64,000 bases of DNA from Ciona intestinalis (lineage: Eukaryota; Chordata; Ascidiacea; Phlebobranchia; Cionidae): assembly GCF_000224145.3 (NCBI RefSeq), contig NW_004190465.2, positions 1 through 64,000 on the forward strand. The letters are read 5' to 3'. A program made the translations under genes and the position numbers. Below are positions 39,301 to 50,094 of the stretch, one piece after another (positions within the stretch are counted from its first letter, which is position 1; each line of letters starts with the position of its first letter). The notes under the pieces are model-generated. The model saw only the letters and a list, made by a program, of their open reading frames with translations. It was not told the DNA's origin and did no database searches.

Positions 39301-39623
39301 TCAACATTAACTAGCATCGTCAGTCTCTATTTGAGCAGAGTTATTCGTTTATTGCAAAGAACAGATTAGTACACAAACACAATATAAGAATGAAGTAAAC
39401 CTTTATAAAGACAATATTTGTAGATGCATTGCAGTAAGTTAACTTCAGGGGAAAATGTTGTCATTTCAATATATAATGATTCTTACCAAATCAATTAACA
39501 GAAGATCCATCTTCACGTTCGGATGTAACTAGATCACCAAATTCAGCTTCCAGAATCTACACTTCATTTTATTTGTCTATTTATATTATTGTCGCCTTAA
39601 TTATGTTATTTTTTACTTACTGA
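27339..39623 (+). CDS. CAP-domain protein with 11 thrombospondin type 1 repeats and GPI-like tail
   Basis: Eighteen exons totalling 2616 nt (871 residues): 27339-27439, 27703-27800, 27868-28019, 28374-28550, 29551-29684, 30408-30511, then TSR exons 30830-31012, 31459-31608, 32234-32386, 33030-33179, 33496-33657, 35047-35199, 35467-35622, 36454-36606, 37328-37483, 38201-38353, 38831-38989, and 39502-39623. A signal peptide (MAWILCFCCLFVTSLLHDV) precedes the CAP domain (VNAHNQARR, VGENIYISSG, RDWNNE, CGHYTQVVWAETFKVGCG, ICNYGPGGNY) and a hinge (CSNCHSSDSC). Each TSR is one symmetrical phase 1-1 exon with WxxWxxC and CxxTCG-type motifs, for example WTPWTTCSKTCG. The last exon gives a short Ser-rich linker and a hydrophobic end (YLSIYIIVALIMLFFTY) with no cytoplasmic residues, as in GPI-anchored proteins. 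Ciona CRISP-type proteins with CAP plus TSR, and a GPI-anchored sperm CRISP (Urabin), are known to me from memory only. AATAAA lies at 39693. Confidence 0.94.
28629..28829. mobile_element. Palindromic MITE copy in CAP-TSR intron
   Basis: TATATAGTAGGGTGGGTAAAG start, core, CTTCTCCCACCCTACTATAT end. Confidence 0.92.
29193..29394. mobile_element. Palindromic MITE copy, reverse core
   Basis: ATATAGTAGAGTGGGGGAAG start, TTGTTAATTGTTTAAAACACG core, TTCCCCCACTCTACTATATA end. Confidence 0.92.
29898..30213. mobile_element. Two overlapping or nested MITE copies
   Basis: GTATAGTTGAGTGGGGAAGAC start and a first core up to GGTGTCCCATCTACTTCG, then a second core (AACTAACAACGCTCTTTTAG) ending TTACTCAACCCAACCATAC. 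The second belongs to the AACGC subfamily. Confidence 0.7.
31185..31380 (+). mobile_element. tRNA-derived SINE, 5'-truncated
   Basis: GGCAATTGCTCCAACCCAGTG, CATGGTAACTCGTAAGCTGG and GACTGTCGTTTTCCAGCCAC; the tRNA-like head is missing. Confidence 0.8.
31909..32210 (+). mobile_element. tRNA-derived SINE, full length
   Basis: Head GGCGCCGTGCCGTAGTGGTT, A-box-like TAGTGGTTAGCGC, B-box-like GGGTTCATGGCTC, body CCAACCCAGTGGTCACTAAT and tail GGCCACGCGAGGATAAAG. The best-preserved copy in the window. Confidence 0.93.
32668..32861. mobile_element. Palindromic MITE copy
   Basis: TATGGTATGATGGGGAGATA start, shortened core, TTTTTCCCCACCCTACTATA end. Confidence 0.85.
33963..34936. mobile_element. Non-autonomous hAT-type DNA transposon
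   Basis: Flanked by a perfect 8-bp target duplication GTCTAAAT (33955-33962 and 34937-34944). Left end CAGCGGTTCCCAAAGTATGG, right end inverted CAGTGGTTCCCAAAGTTTTT, plus subterminal GGGTCGCG(AC) words at both ends. No transposase frame; 50 N at 34563-34612. It lies in the intron between TSR 5 and TSR 6. The 8-bp duplication and CAG(C/T)GGTTCCCAA ends are typical of hAT elements. Confidence 0.95.
34563..34612. other. Assembly gap (50 N) inside the hAT element
   Basis: Run of N. Confidence 0.99.
35770..36085 (+). mobile_element. tRNA-derived SINE, full length
   Basis: Head CCGGCGCTAGGCATAGTGGTT, B-box-like GGGTTCAAGGCTC, body CCAACCCAGTGGTCACTAAT and tail CCCCGCGATGATAAAG. Confidence 0.92.
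36760..37235 (+). repeat. Dispersed repeat (family 3), longest copy
   Basis: GTCTCTTCGATTACGGTAG start, an internal GC-richer stretch with (AAC)n(AAT)n at 36957-36981, then CAACAGTTGTTAAAACATGC and AAGCGTGGTCGCTAAACCTA. The other copies lack the middle part. Confidence 0.6.
37610..38095 (+). mobile_element. tRNA-derived SINE interrupted by a gap
   Basis: Decayed head CGGTGCTGTGACATAGTGGC, then 181 N, then a normal body and tail (CATGGTAACTCGTAAGCTGG, GGCCACACGAGGATAAAG). Confidence 0.8.
37757..37937. other. Assembly gap (181 N)
   Basis: Run of N within a SINE in the TSR 9/10 intron. An extra TSR exon is unlikely but cannot be excluded. Confidence 0.99.
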
Positions 39624-40938
39624 TACATGTTACTATACTTTAACTTAACTTTCTGTAACTTGCATTCCTGCAATTAATTTATTTAACATTGCAATAAAAT
39701 TATTTTTAATCCATTCACACAAACAGTTTGAAGACATTCGTAACATTTACTTTATAAATATTTGAAAATAAAAAGAAATCAAAAATCAATGTACTATATA
39801 TAAGCAACCAAGGATGTCAAACACATTGTATCAGTATTGTTCAATCAGTTTTTAAGTTTATTTAATTTGTGTCAAATCTGATATCCGCATGTGAAACCAT
39901 AAACCTACTCTTTATCATAACGTGCTCTACATTCCAAGAATGCTAAGAAACAAATTTAGCAACAAAACAACAACAGCCATACAATTACTATAAACAATAT
40001 ATCTACATACTTTGTGTCCGGTTACAAAATACCACCAATACAACATTTAAAATGATATACTTTTATTTGTATTCATGGCAAAAATTTGGATGACACATTA
40101 GTGATCACTGGGTTTGGACAACAACAGTTTGGGTGTATGTCTTTTATAAAAATGCACATAACTCGGAAGCCTGATGCTGGGTACTCGAATCCTTAAACTC
40201 CAACAGGTTATGAATGAATGTAACTTACTTTATGCTTGTGTGGCCAGAAAACAATAATTGTTATAACACAGGTGTTCTGTTTCATACACCTCGTGCCAGC
40301 TTACGAGCTACCATGTGTGTTGTACTTTGCGGGTGATTACTTTGGGAGGATGGTTTTTATATGTGTCTGATAATTTAGACAACCCATTAGTAACCACTGG
40401 GTTGGATAAATTGCGTCTTGCCCAAGGACACATACACCCACAATGGCAGCAGCAACAACCCATTACCTCTGGGTTGGAGGCAGGCTCACTAACCAACTAT
40501 GCTACGGCGTCGGACTAATCATATAATAAGCACTGTTATAACTGTTAACAAGTTGACACTGGTCATAAGGGTGGCTGATTCGACTTCTTGGAGATGGAGT
40601 TCAAAAATTAATGGATGATTGTGAATGTTATACAAAGCAGTTAAAATGTGGTGGAGTTAGAAACAAGGGTGGATTCCATTGAGATGTGGCTGAAACTAAA
40701 AAAATGTTCTTTGCCACGATTTGTTTTTAGGTAATATTTTATTCATAATCATAATTAAGTTTTGGGTAATATTTTATTCATAACTATTTTTTTAAGTACT
40801 AAAAATTTTTTTTACCTTAGTTTCATAGCTCACGCTTTGTGTCAAACCAATTACACTGGTTGTGATAATGTTTACTCTTAATAGCACACAAATTTAATTT
40901 TACAGATATTAATGAAACAATACTTACTATAGAGTAAT
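39624..40938. other. Intergenic region between convergent CAP-TSR and CUB-VWA genes
   Basis: Tail-to-tail 3' ends. It holds the AATAAA of the CAP-TSR gene, a minus-strand AATAAA (TTTATT at 40738) for the CUB-VWA gene, and one SINE. Confidence 0.65.
40208..40517 (-). mobile_element. tRNA-derived SINE, full length, reverse
   Basis: GAATGAATGTAACTTACTTT, GCCAGCTTACGAGCTACCAT, CCCATTAGTAACCACTGGGT and AACCAACTATGCTACGGCGT run tail to head. A further SINE scrap precedes it at 40085-40140. Confidence 0.9.
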
Positions 40939-43900
40939 TTATGGCATATTTTGCAATCTATGCAAATCATGACTAACATCTGGCACAAGCTCATGAAGTC
41001 GATCAAAATCTTGTATTACATGTACATTCTCAGTACTGTCAATTCTGCTCTGTGTTATTTGCTAAAAAACGTTCGGAAAATGGGTTGTTAAGTTTTTAAG
41101 GGATTAAAAGTATATTTAAGAAATTATCCTATATGGTTTAGAGAATTACGATAAAAGGGACATCCTAACGAAAAATAAAAACTTGAGTATGAATACTCAA
41201 ATATGATCTAAAAATAACACCAAAATTTCTAACAACAGCTAATGAAAAAAATGTTGTAAATATAAATGGCTGAAGTTAAAAAAAGAATTTGGCTGTGTGA
41301 GGGTAAATGATATTTTCCATAAGAAAAAAAGTCACTTAAGTTTACATTAATTCAGTGCTTCAAGCATAAATCCTCAAATCTTATGATTTATAAAAAAAAC
41401 AATCAATAAATGTGTTTTCTTTTTATTGCTTTAATCAAGATATATTTAAAGTACTTACCCTAAGCTGTATGAGAGAATATTTATTTACACCAACAGCAAT
41501 TAAGACGATCTGTCTTTCGCTTGCTTTGTTTGCAACACTTCGTAAATGAGAACTGTCTGTTGCTCTAAATAGAATTTTCTGTTTGTCTGTACTTTGTTCA
41601 GTTAAAGTGCAAAGCAGTTAATTCCAATTTATGAAATAGTAAGGATGAATGAATGAATGAATGTAACCGTTTTATTCTTGCATGGTCGAAAAACGAGTCG
41701 TTTTAACACAGGTGTTCTGTTTTATACACATCATACCAGCTCATGAGTTACCGTGTATGTTAGTTTGTGGGGAAATATTTTTTGGTATTTTTTTTATTTT
41801 TTTTATGTATAGCTGATAATTTGAACACAACCCATTGGTGACCATTGGATAGGAGCAGTTGCCGTTAAGTGTCAAAGTACTAAAGTTTATTCATTCTAAA
41901 ACAGCAATAAAACTATCCAACTTACGACCCCCCTGTTACCACGACGATTGCCTTTTTCCTGCATGGGTCATGAAATCTTTCGGATCCAGCAAGATCATTC
42001 ATTATTGCTTGCTCTATAGCATGTGCTGTATACGCTGTACTTCTGTGATGATGTCTAATCTTTTCTGCTATCAACTATAAGTCAAAAAGACACAAGATTA
42101 AACAGATATATTGTACAAGTTAACTTTAGAAATAAATAAATTGGAAATAATAGAAACGAAAAAATTAAACATGATATTCTCCAGGTATGCTGATTAAAGC
42201 CTAAACTTTAATATTATCATTGTACTTTATGGCTTATTTATTTCTCAAAAGTGTATAATTATATTCTTTATTGTAAAAAAATATAACTCACATTAAATTG
42301 AGCATTAGATGAATATTGTCCCAATTCAATTTCTGTTTTTAAATACTCTTGTCTAGATGCTTCTCTGTAGGAAAAAATGTGTTAATCAGTTATTTTACAT
42401 AAATACTGAAATAAAATAATTGTTTTATTATTTAAAAAAAGTATAATCTTTGTTCACTGCAATATTTATTAGCAATTAGTATATTATGTTAAAACGCAAA
42501 AATAATTCTCCAGTTAAATCAGGCCCATAAGACAGTTAAATAAAACAATAAATAATAAGACAAAATAAGTTAAATAAGACAGTTAAATCAGGCCCAGATT
42601 TACAGAATCCACCATAGTTATATATGACATACATTTCTTTCACCTGTCACTGAACCAATGTGAAAATTGCATAATACCAATTCTGGTTTGATTCAAATTA
42701 AATGTGTCAGAAACTTGCTTCACAAAATTTATTGAATATTCAAAATCAATTGTGTTCAATGAGTCTGAACCATCCAATAGAAACATAAGGTCGAGACCAA
42801 ATGATAAACAACCTACAAAGAAAATTTGTTTCATATTTGGTGCAATACTTTTTACATTGATTTTTGAGCACGGTAGTGGTCATATAGATCCTTTTTCGTC
42901 GAACAGTTGTTCTTGGGTTTGTTGTTGTTGTTGCTGATAAGGCGATTTTTTTCCGCACTTATCCTAATTCTCAATTCTAGCATTTTTCTTTAATCTTTTG
43001 ATTAAAATCAAATCGTAATATATATTTATAATTTTTAGACTAAACTTTCAGATTTAAAACCGCACAATTAGCGTGTGTGCACCGAAGCGTAGACGAGTGC
43101 CTTTTTCTTATCGTTATCTTCGGTATAAACACCGCGTCTCTCGTTTCTTCGCTCTTTTAGTTTACTGCTCGCAATAATTCATTATGCAGCCGCCACAATA
43201 TGAATAATATTAACTTCTAACCATAGATAATACATATATANNNNNNNNNNNNNNNNNNNNNNNNNNNNNNNNNNNNNNNNNNNNNNNNNNNNNNNNNNNN
43301 NNNNNNNNNNNNNNNNNNNNNNNNNNNNNNNNNNNNNNNNNNNNNNNNNNNNNNNNNNNNNNNNNTTTTTTAATCAATAGCAAAGTTTTACATTTACTTA
43401 AACTAAAATATTTGTAAGAAAGTGGTTGGTGGTATCGAGTTGATATTACTTGAATGTGCCTGCCAAAGCAAACTTTGAAGTCTTTAAATAATAATGTAAT
43501 TTAGCTACCAATTAAGTCAGTTTAATACAACGGTATTTATTTATTGTTATAAAGTCCATTTACAGGAACTTGGTGAACAGCTAACTACTTTTAATACACC
43601 ACTGTACCTGGTGTTGTAGTTGGTATAGGTGTTGTTGTTAGTAGGTCAGCTGTTTCTGGAAATAAGGTTAAAAGTTTAATTCGAAATCAAGTATTAAATG
43701 TTATACAGATACATCTAAATAACAACTAACCAACAAATGAAGCATTGAAGCCTTTTTTTTGTACTGAACCATCTGAATAGAAATGTAGGTGGAGAACTTG
43801 TGCAGTATATGTTTTATGAGAGTAGGAACCCTTTAGTTTCGCAAGTTCATTGTCCTGGCCATCTCTGATCTGGTGAATTAAATTGTTTTAGTATCAATGC

Positions 43901-46900
43901 ATAGCTTTACCATAACTTTTTTTTGCACACGGTATTTATATACACATATGTTTTATACATTGCTGATTGCATATGCAGGACGTACAATATCATGCATTTT
44001 CTAAACTTTTGTTTTGGTAATTATGATATAATGCAAAATCCTGATAAGCAAATTTATATCAAAACTATAAAAGAACTGGTTAATACATGATTAAGATGGT
44101 GACAATGTGGCAGTAATATCAATTTTATGCATGATCTAATTTAAACAAAACTAAGTTTTAAAGTAATTAAATACTTATTACCACACCTGCAAGTAATCAC
44201 AGCAACTCTCTGTTAAAAACTCGTGAAGGTTAAATTGAACAAATTTTCCAACAGAAGCGGTCAAAGACCACCGACAGTCTTGGCTATTATCGTAATTAGA
44301 CGGCCAGTTTGGTGAATTTAATAGTTGCTCTACATCGGTTGCTAGTACCTCAAATCCACAAGATGTCGCTAGAACAAATATTTTGTTTAAATACAGAAAA
44401 GTGTCTGTGTAATCATAATTTTTTTAATCAGCAAGAAAGTTTTACATTTACTTAAACTAAAATATTAGTAATGGAGTGGTTGGTGGTATCGAGTTGATAT
44501 TACTTGAATGTGCCTGCCAAAGCAAACTTGGAAGTCTTTAAATAAAATTGTAATTTTGGTACCAATTAAGTCAGTTTAATACCACGGTATTTTATTTATT
44601 GTTATAAAGTCCATTTACAGGAACTTGGTGAACAGCTAACTACTTTTAATACACCACTGTACCTGGTGTTGTAGTTGGTATAGGTGTTGTTGTAGGTAGG
44701 TCAGCTGTTTCTGGAAATAAGGTTGAAAGTTTAATTCAAAATCAAGTATTAAATGTTATACAGATACATCTAAATAACAACTAACCAACAAATGAAGCAT
44801 TAAAGCCTTTTCCTTGTACTGAACCATCTGAATGGAAATGTAGGTGAAGAACTTGTGCAGTATATGTTTTATGAGAGTAGGAACCCTTTAGTTTTGCAAG
44901 TTCATTATCCTGGTCATCTTTGATCTGGTGGATTAAGTTTTTAGAGTTCTTGTGAAGGTATAACATTGATGATTTCTTGAACACTATTTTTACAGTTCTA
45001 TATTTTAGACATCACACCTACTGTTGAAATAGTTGTTTATTACATGGCAAATTATGTAAACTGTTCGTACATAACCTGTTATACCAACAATTGATTAGCT
45101 TAAAATACCAGTTTAAATATTTCCACATTAGCAAAAAGTTGTAAACCACATGCTAAATTCTGCATACTTGAAGATAGTCACAACATGCTTCGGTGAAAAA
45201 TCTGCTGATGGTTAATTTGACATGTAGGTTGCGGGAAGTAGTAGTTAATGTCCATTTGCAATCACTTCTCTCAGGATATTGGTTGGGCCAGTTAGGTGAG
45301 TTGAGTCGCCCACTGACAATGGTGGCTGTAGCATTAAATCCACATAAACGTCCTAAAAGAATCACAATTATGAATATGATTGTCTGTTTATTCTTGTGTG
45401 GCAGAGCAACTGTCCAAAAGTTATAAGCTACCACAGGTGACCTAACATGCAAAATACGCAGTCCCTTTATGTATATAGTTTTGTTCTTCCCATTTTCTGG
45501 TTTCCTATAGGTAACCAGGTATGTACTTTAAAGGTGTGTTTTTTATTGTACATAAAAAATATAAATTTGTAAGATTGTTTAAATATTAAAACCTATTAGG
45601 CATGTTCAAGACATCGTGTTTCCTTTTATGAGTGTGAACCAGATCATAGATGCACTGAATCTAATTTTCTTTTTTCTCGCGTAGCCGAAACACATATGGC
45701 TAAAATAAGCATAACAGGAAGATGTTTCATTTTAAATGCTCGCTAAAACATTTTGTTTGTAAGTTTAAAAAGTTTGTAAGTTTGAATTATTATTTCAGTA
45801 TTGTAGTTTAATAAAATAGGCTGAAATACTTGGTACAGTTTCATTTTGTCTTGTAAAACTAGTTTGAGTTTTATGTAAAAGATTGAGATATAAACATAAG
45901 AAATAGGCATGGGTTAATATTGCTTTAATTAGGCATAAAAGCATCGTTTTAAAGTTATATATGGAAAAGGTATATTTGGTAAAGAAACTCACACAGCCGA
46001 TTACCTTTAGTAGGTTAACTACAGGTTGCAGAACACTACATATTATATAAAAATATTTTAATTTTTTGTCCCTTCTTACCCCACATTTTTGGTTTTATTG
46101 TCAAAGTTTGAAAGGTTTGCAAATCCCATTATCATTCAAACAATACCAATTTTTACACAATAATAAACTGTAAATAAAATGTTAAAAATTATAGCAGTTT
46201 TGCAAGAAAAAGAATCTTTAAACTAGATTTTCAAAATGTTTAATATTTTTTCGGGGTATTTACGTTTATTTCTAACAATAAAATCATTTATGAATTAAAA
46301 TAAACAAAGATTTTAAACTGTCCCGTCTTATCCTTTGTCGGTAAAATTACACCTGATAAGCAAATCACGGGTATGATAGTACTAGTTCGTGGTATCACAT
46401 AAAACTGTCAAATATTTTTTGATTTAAAAATATTATGCAATAGCCTATGTGTTTGAGTGTCCCGCTTTACCCCACTCTACTATACAATAACACACTTTTA
46501 TAACAACATGTTATTAACTAGAGCAGTGGCAAGACACAGAATCTTCAAACTTTATACAGAACACCTCACCTCGAGACTTCATTGACCCAGGAAACAATTG
46601 GAATTATATCCCAAAAGTCTTGGGGCAACTTTGCACTGACTGCGCCAAAAGAATGAATGAATGTAAGTTATGTAACTTACCTTATCCTCGCGTGGCCGGA
46701 AAACGACAGTCGTTATCACACGGGTTTAACACCTCGTGCCAGCTTACGAGTTACCATCTTTGTTACTTCGTGAGTGAATTTTTTTATTTTTTTTTTTATG
46801 TATGGCTAATAATTTGGACAACCCATTAGTGACCATTGGGTTGGAGCAATTGCCGTTAAGTGTCTTAGTCTTACCCAACACATACGCCCAAAATGGTAGC

Positions 46901-47163
46901 AGCGACGAGCCTTAAACCTATTACCTCCGGGTTACAGGCAGGCGCGCTAACCACTATGCCACGGTGCCGCACGAAGACGCCGCCTCAGACAACATAATCG
47001 CCTCAAAGAAACGTTTGATACGGATTAGTAAATTAAAGTTTCCAGTTATTATTTAGAATAGAAGAAAGAATAAAGTATTACCTGTCCCGACTGCATACAC
47101 ATCGTTCACCAGGTAAAGAAACAGTATACAAGATTGTAAACAATTTCGATAGAATGTCATCAT
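40939..47163 (-). CDS. Secreted CUB-CUB-VWA protein
   Basis: Twelve exons, minus strand, 1470 nt (489 residues): 47163-47082, 45352-45168, 44924-44786, 44710-44663, 44368-44187, 43869-43731, 43655-43608, 42812-42644, 42364-42292, 42074-41926, 41591-41459, 41061-40939. A signal peptide (MMTFYRNCLQSCILFLYL) is followed by CUB 1 (CGFNATATIVSGRLNSPNWP, ACCDYLQ), a linker exon (TADLPTTTPIPTTTP), CUB 2 (SPNWPSNYDNSQDCRWSL, SCCDYLQ) and a near-identical linker. The VWA domain has DLMFLLDGSDS (MIDAS DxSxS), ELGQYSSNAQF, HHRSTAYTAHAI and AIVVVTGGS. VWA domains normally have Asp at the TDG position; here it is Gly, so metal-dependent binding may be altered. The protein ends LHRLQNMP, with no anchor. 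CUB and VWA are extracellular interaction modules; the partner is unknown. The second CUB half plus linker lies in a recent tandem duplication. Confidence 0.93.
41642..41875 (-). mobile_element. SINE, reverse, lacking the head
   Basis: GAATGAATGAATGAATGTAACC tail side, CATACCAGCTCATGAGTTAC and GAGCAGTTGCCGTTAAGTGTC; it stops before the tRNA-like part, 50 bp from a VWA exon. Confidence 0.8.
43241..43365. other. Assembly gap (125 N)
   Basis: Run of N at the left edge of the tandem duplication, in the intron before the VWA exons. Confidence 0.99.
43366..44940. repeat. Tandem genomic duplication carrying a CUB half-domain and linker exon
   Basis: Segments 43366-43885 and 44421-44940 are nearly identical over intron and exon (offset about 1055 bp), including the linker exon and the second CUB exon with its 3' intron. 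The intervening CUB 2 first exon is not similar enough at DNA level to CUB 1's first exon to belong to the same event. Confidence 0.9.
46060..46488. mobile_element. Decayed MITE pieces
   Basis: GTCCCTTCTTACCCCACAT at 46067 and GTCCCGCTTTACCCCACTCT with TACTATA at 46460-46486; the cores between are barely recognisable. Confidence 0.45.
46651..46975 (-). mobile_element. tRNA-derived SINE, full length, reverse
   Basis: ATCCTCGCGTGGCCGGAAAAC, CACCTCGTGCCAGCTTACGAG, ACCATTGGGTTGGAGCAATTG and TAACCACTATGCCACGGTGCC. It lies in the first intron of the CUB-VWA gene. Confidence 0.93.
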
Positions 47164-47689
47164 CTCAGAAAAACGCAGCACATTAAAATTTAACACAGTT
47201 GCAAAATTGTGATTTTACCTGCACTACCAAACACGATATGTGAGTAAGTGTTGCTAAAACGAGTACTTAACTGTAGCGCGAGAAACTGCATTCGTTCCTT
47301 CGCTTAAAAAAATCGAAAGTTCCCTCGCGCATTTTTTTTAGCATAACCGTTTCTATAATTCTACAAATAGAGTTTGGGAAACCACGCACGCAAGTATTTA
47401 CAGTAGTTAAGGAACCATTAATGTTCGTTTGCCAAACTGCAAAACATACACTTGCTTTTTTTAAAATCCATAACGATTCTGCTGTATATAATTCTTCTAA
47501 AAGCTTTCGTTTTTTTGTAGAACTTTGTTTTAGTTAAAAATTTGCTCAGCCTCAGAAACCTTTTATTTTGTTTACAAGTCATGCTTTTGTGTTCGTTTAT
47601 TCAAAGTGTTCTATTTTTATTTATACGGCCGATATTTAGTGTTTTGATTTACGTCTCCATATAGCTTTAAACGGATCATTGCTATCACG

Positions 47690-48645
47690 AGATAATTTTT
47701 TTGTAGTGCTATTTTAAGTATTTCCAAAGTTACATGGGCGTGGCCAACGTCACGTATGAAAACAGCGCCTGTGTCCGCCATTACGAAGCCCACAGAGCGT
47801 GAATCGCCCATACAAATGCATGGTCGGCGTTTGTTCATTCGGTTTTTGTAAGCGATGCAAAGCTAGAAAACACTTCTAGCGGTTGTTTTAACATTTAAAA
47901 TATAAGTTCTAATATAAATCTTGTTATATAATATTAAATCCAAAAATTTATTTCTAGTAAATTAGTATTTTAACTGGTTTTCAGCGTACAGTGTGGTTTA
48001 ACAGGGTACTTTACGTTGGCGATTAATACTAGCAGCAATCAGCTTAGTTTACATAATAGTATATGCTCATACCTACGAATCTACAGAACCAGTATATACT
48101 ACATTTATAATCCAACATGAGTGACTATGAAGCTCCAAACTGCTTAAGTACTAGCAGATAAGGTGTTCGCGGTTCCCGATTTTATAAACGTAGAAAGGGT
48201 GGTTTATTATTATTAATTCAAGAAGAAGACCAAAAATAGTAACTCAGTAATGTTATCCTTAGTGTCATTTTAATATTAGGACAATTTTACAGAGATACCT
48301 TAAGTTTCGTTGCCGGGTATACGTGTTAAGTTTGTGATTGAGTGTTTAATAAAATTTGATTATTTATGTGAAGTTTGTTATCGTAATACGATATAACATT
48401 AGTAGAAAGACATTTCTACGCGCAGAAGTGCTTGGTTCTTAAAAATACGCAATATTTGGAAAATAAGCAGTACTCACTACTCAGCAATGATAAAATGTGC
48501 TATGCCGTGGGCTCCGTAATGGCTGGGACTATGACGTCACAGGCGCGCGACAATGGAAAACAAAACTCATTGTTTTACAATCCGTTTCCTAACTTGGTCT
48601 ATACTAGCTTTGGGCGTGGCTGGTCCTACTTAAAATGGCACTACA
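47690..48645. repeat. Possible inverted-repeat element
   Basis: The reverse complement of 47690-47800 and the forward 48505-48645 share GTGGGCT(T/C)CGTAATGGC, a GACGT-type core, GGGCGTGGC-type words and TACTTAAAAT(A/G)GCACTAC in similar order. It could be the decayed ends of one DNA element or two inverted copies of a short one. Confidence 0.45.
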
Positions 48646-48864
48646 GACGAGATCAAAACCTGATAAATATTTTTTTATCCATTTAAGTTTTTACTAATAT
48701 AGGCGATCGCATTGTAACATATATGATGCCGACGTCAAGGGCGTCTCGTAACCGCAGCCAGGTGTTATGTTGGATATCGTCGCTTAGCCATGTTGTGATA
48801 AATACGTTTTATTCATTCAATGAAACTACTTTCGGTCAGATTTGCCATTTGATCGTACTGAATA

Positions 48865-49205
48865 AATAAATGAAACTTATTTTATCCTCGTGTAGTCGGA
48901 AAACCACAGTCGTTAAACATGCTGAATGTTATGTTTAATACACCTCGTGCCAGCTTACGAATTACCACGTATGTTACTATGTGGGTTATTATTTTTTAAG
49001 ATTGTTTTTGACTTCTTTTATGCGTGGCAGATAATTTGGACAACCCATTAGTGACCACTGGGTTGGAGCAATAGCAGTTATTAGGTGTCTTGCCCAATAA
49101 CGCGTAGCCTATACGCCCACAATAGTGGCGGCAAAAGTCTTGATCCCATTCCTTCTGGGTTAAAGTCAGGCGCGCCAACCAACTGTGCTACGTTGCTGGA
49201 CTAAT
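48865..49205 (-). mobile_element. tRNA-derived SINE, full length, reverse
   Basis: TTATCCTCGTGTAGTCGGAAA, CGTGCCAGCTTACGAATTAC, GTGACCACTGGGTTGGAGCA and CAACTGTGCTACGTTGCTGG. Confidence 0.9.
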
Positions 49206-49739
49206 GTTATTCTTAGTGGATGTTATATTCTTGTCCAAATTATCAGCCACACATAAAAATGAACTGTAAGTGCATTCATTTGCCACTGATGTCGACTGAA
49301 ACACTTGAACAATAACGCACAAAGCACTTGCTTTCGTTCTTTATTCCATTGTGAAATTGATTTGGCATAACCTATCACTAAGCAGAAAACGGAAACATTT
49401 GATTGCCATTAAACGTTCGGTCAACAACGGAATTTCCCTCCAAGCATTACAAGAGGAAACAATCAAAACCTTGTGCAAAGGGCATGAGTTTGTACTTCTT
49501 TGCTTTGAAATGCTTTAAGTTATCCAATCAACACTTTAGCAACATGTTATGCTACAAACTATATCAATTTAGTATCCTGTCATTTGAATAAGCAAAAGTG
49601 CGTGCTTTTCATTGCATAAATGTGACGGTACGATAATATTTCAAATACAAACCGGTAAGCAGCCATCACGGTTTATAACCTTTTAAATCATTCTGGCCCT
49701 TTAGTAAATAGAAGTCGAGGGTCAGGGGTCGATCGTATT

Positions 49740-49931
49740 TGGAACGTTTTCAACGGAGGATCGTAGTAATAAATTTGAACCAGTGTCGTAATATATTCGT
49801 TTTGATTGATAGATTTGTACCGGGCGCTATAGGCATTCGGCGAGACGCTACTGCGCATGCGCAACAGCTCGAAACAATTACATTGACCACCCGGTCCAAA
49901 TTTATTACGACCCTCCATTGAAAACGTTCCA
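49740..49931. mobile_element. Short terminal-inverted-repeat element (192 bp) with NRF1-type palindrome
   Basis: Ends TGGAACGTTTTCAACGGAGG and (inverted) TGGAACGTTTTCAATGGAGG, with near-perfect inverted arms of about 35 bp. The inside includes the perfect 12-bp palindrome TGCGCATGCGCA at 49852-49863, which matches the NRF1 recognition motif. No clear target duplication. Confidence 0.8.
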
Positions 49932-50094
49932 GACAAGATGTTTACACGTTAAAACTTTAGTTTTAGATTTAAAGTCTTTAGAACTGTTAAAACTTTATGT
50001 TATAGCGCTACGTAACACCTAAAAATGAATCATAGCGACACCAACAGTACAGATGGTAGAATATGTTTTGTGTTAATTTTCCCCGGAACTTTTT

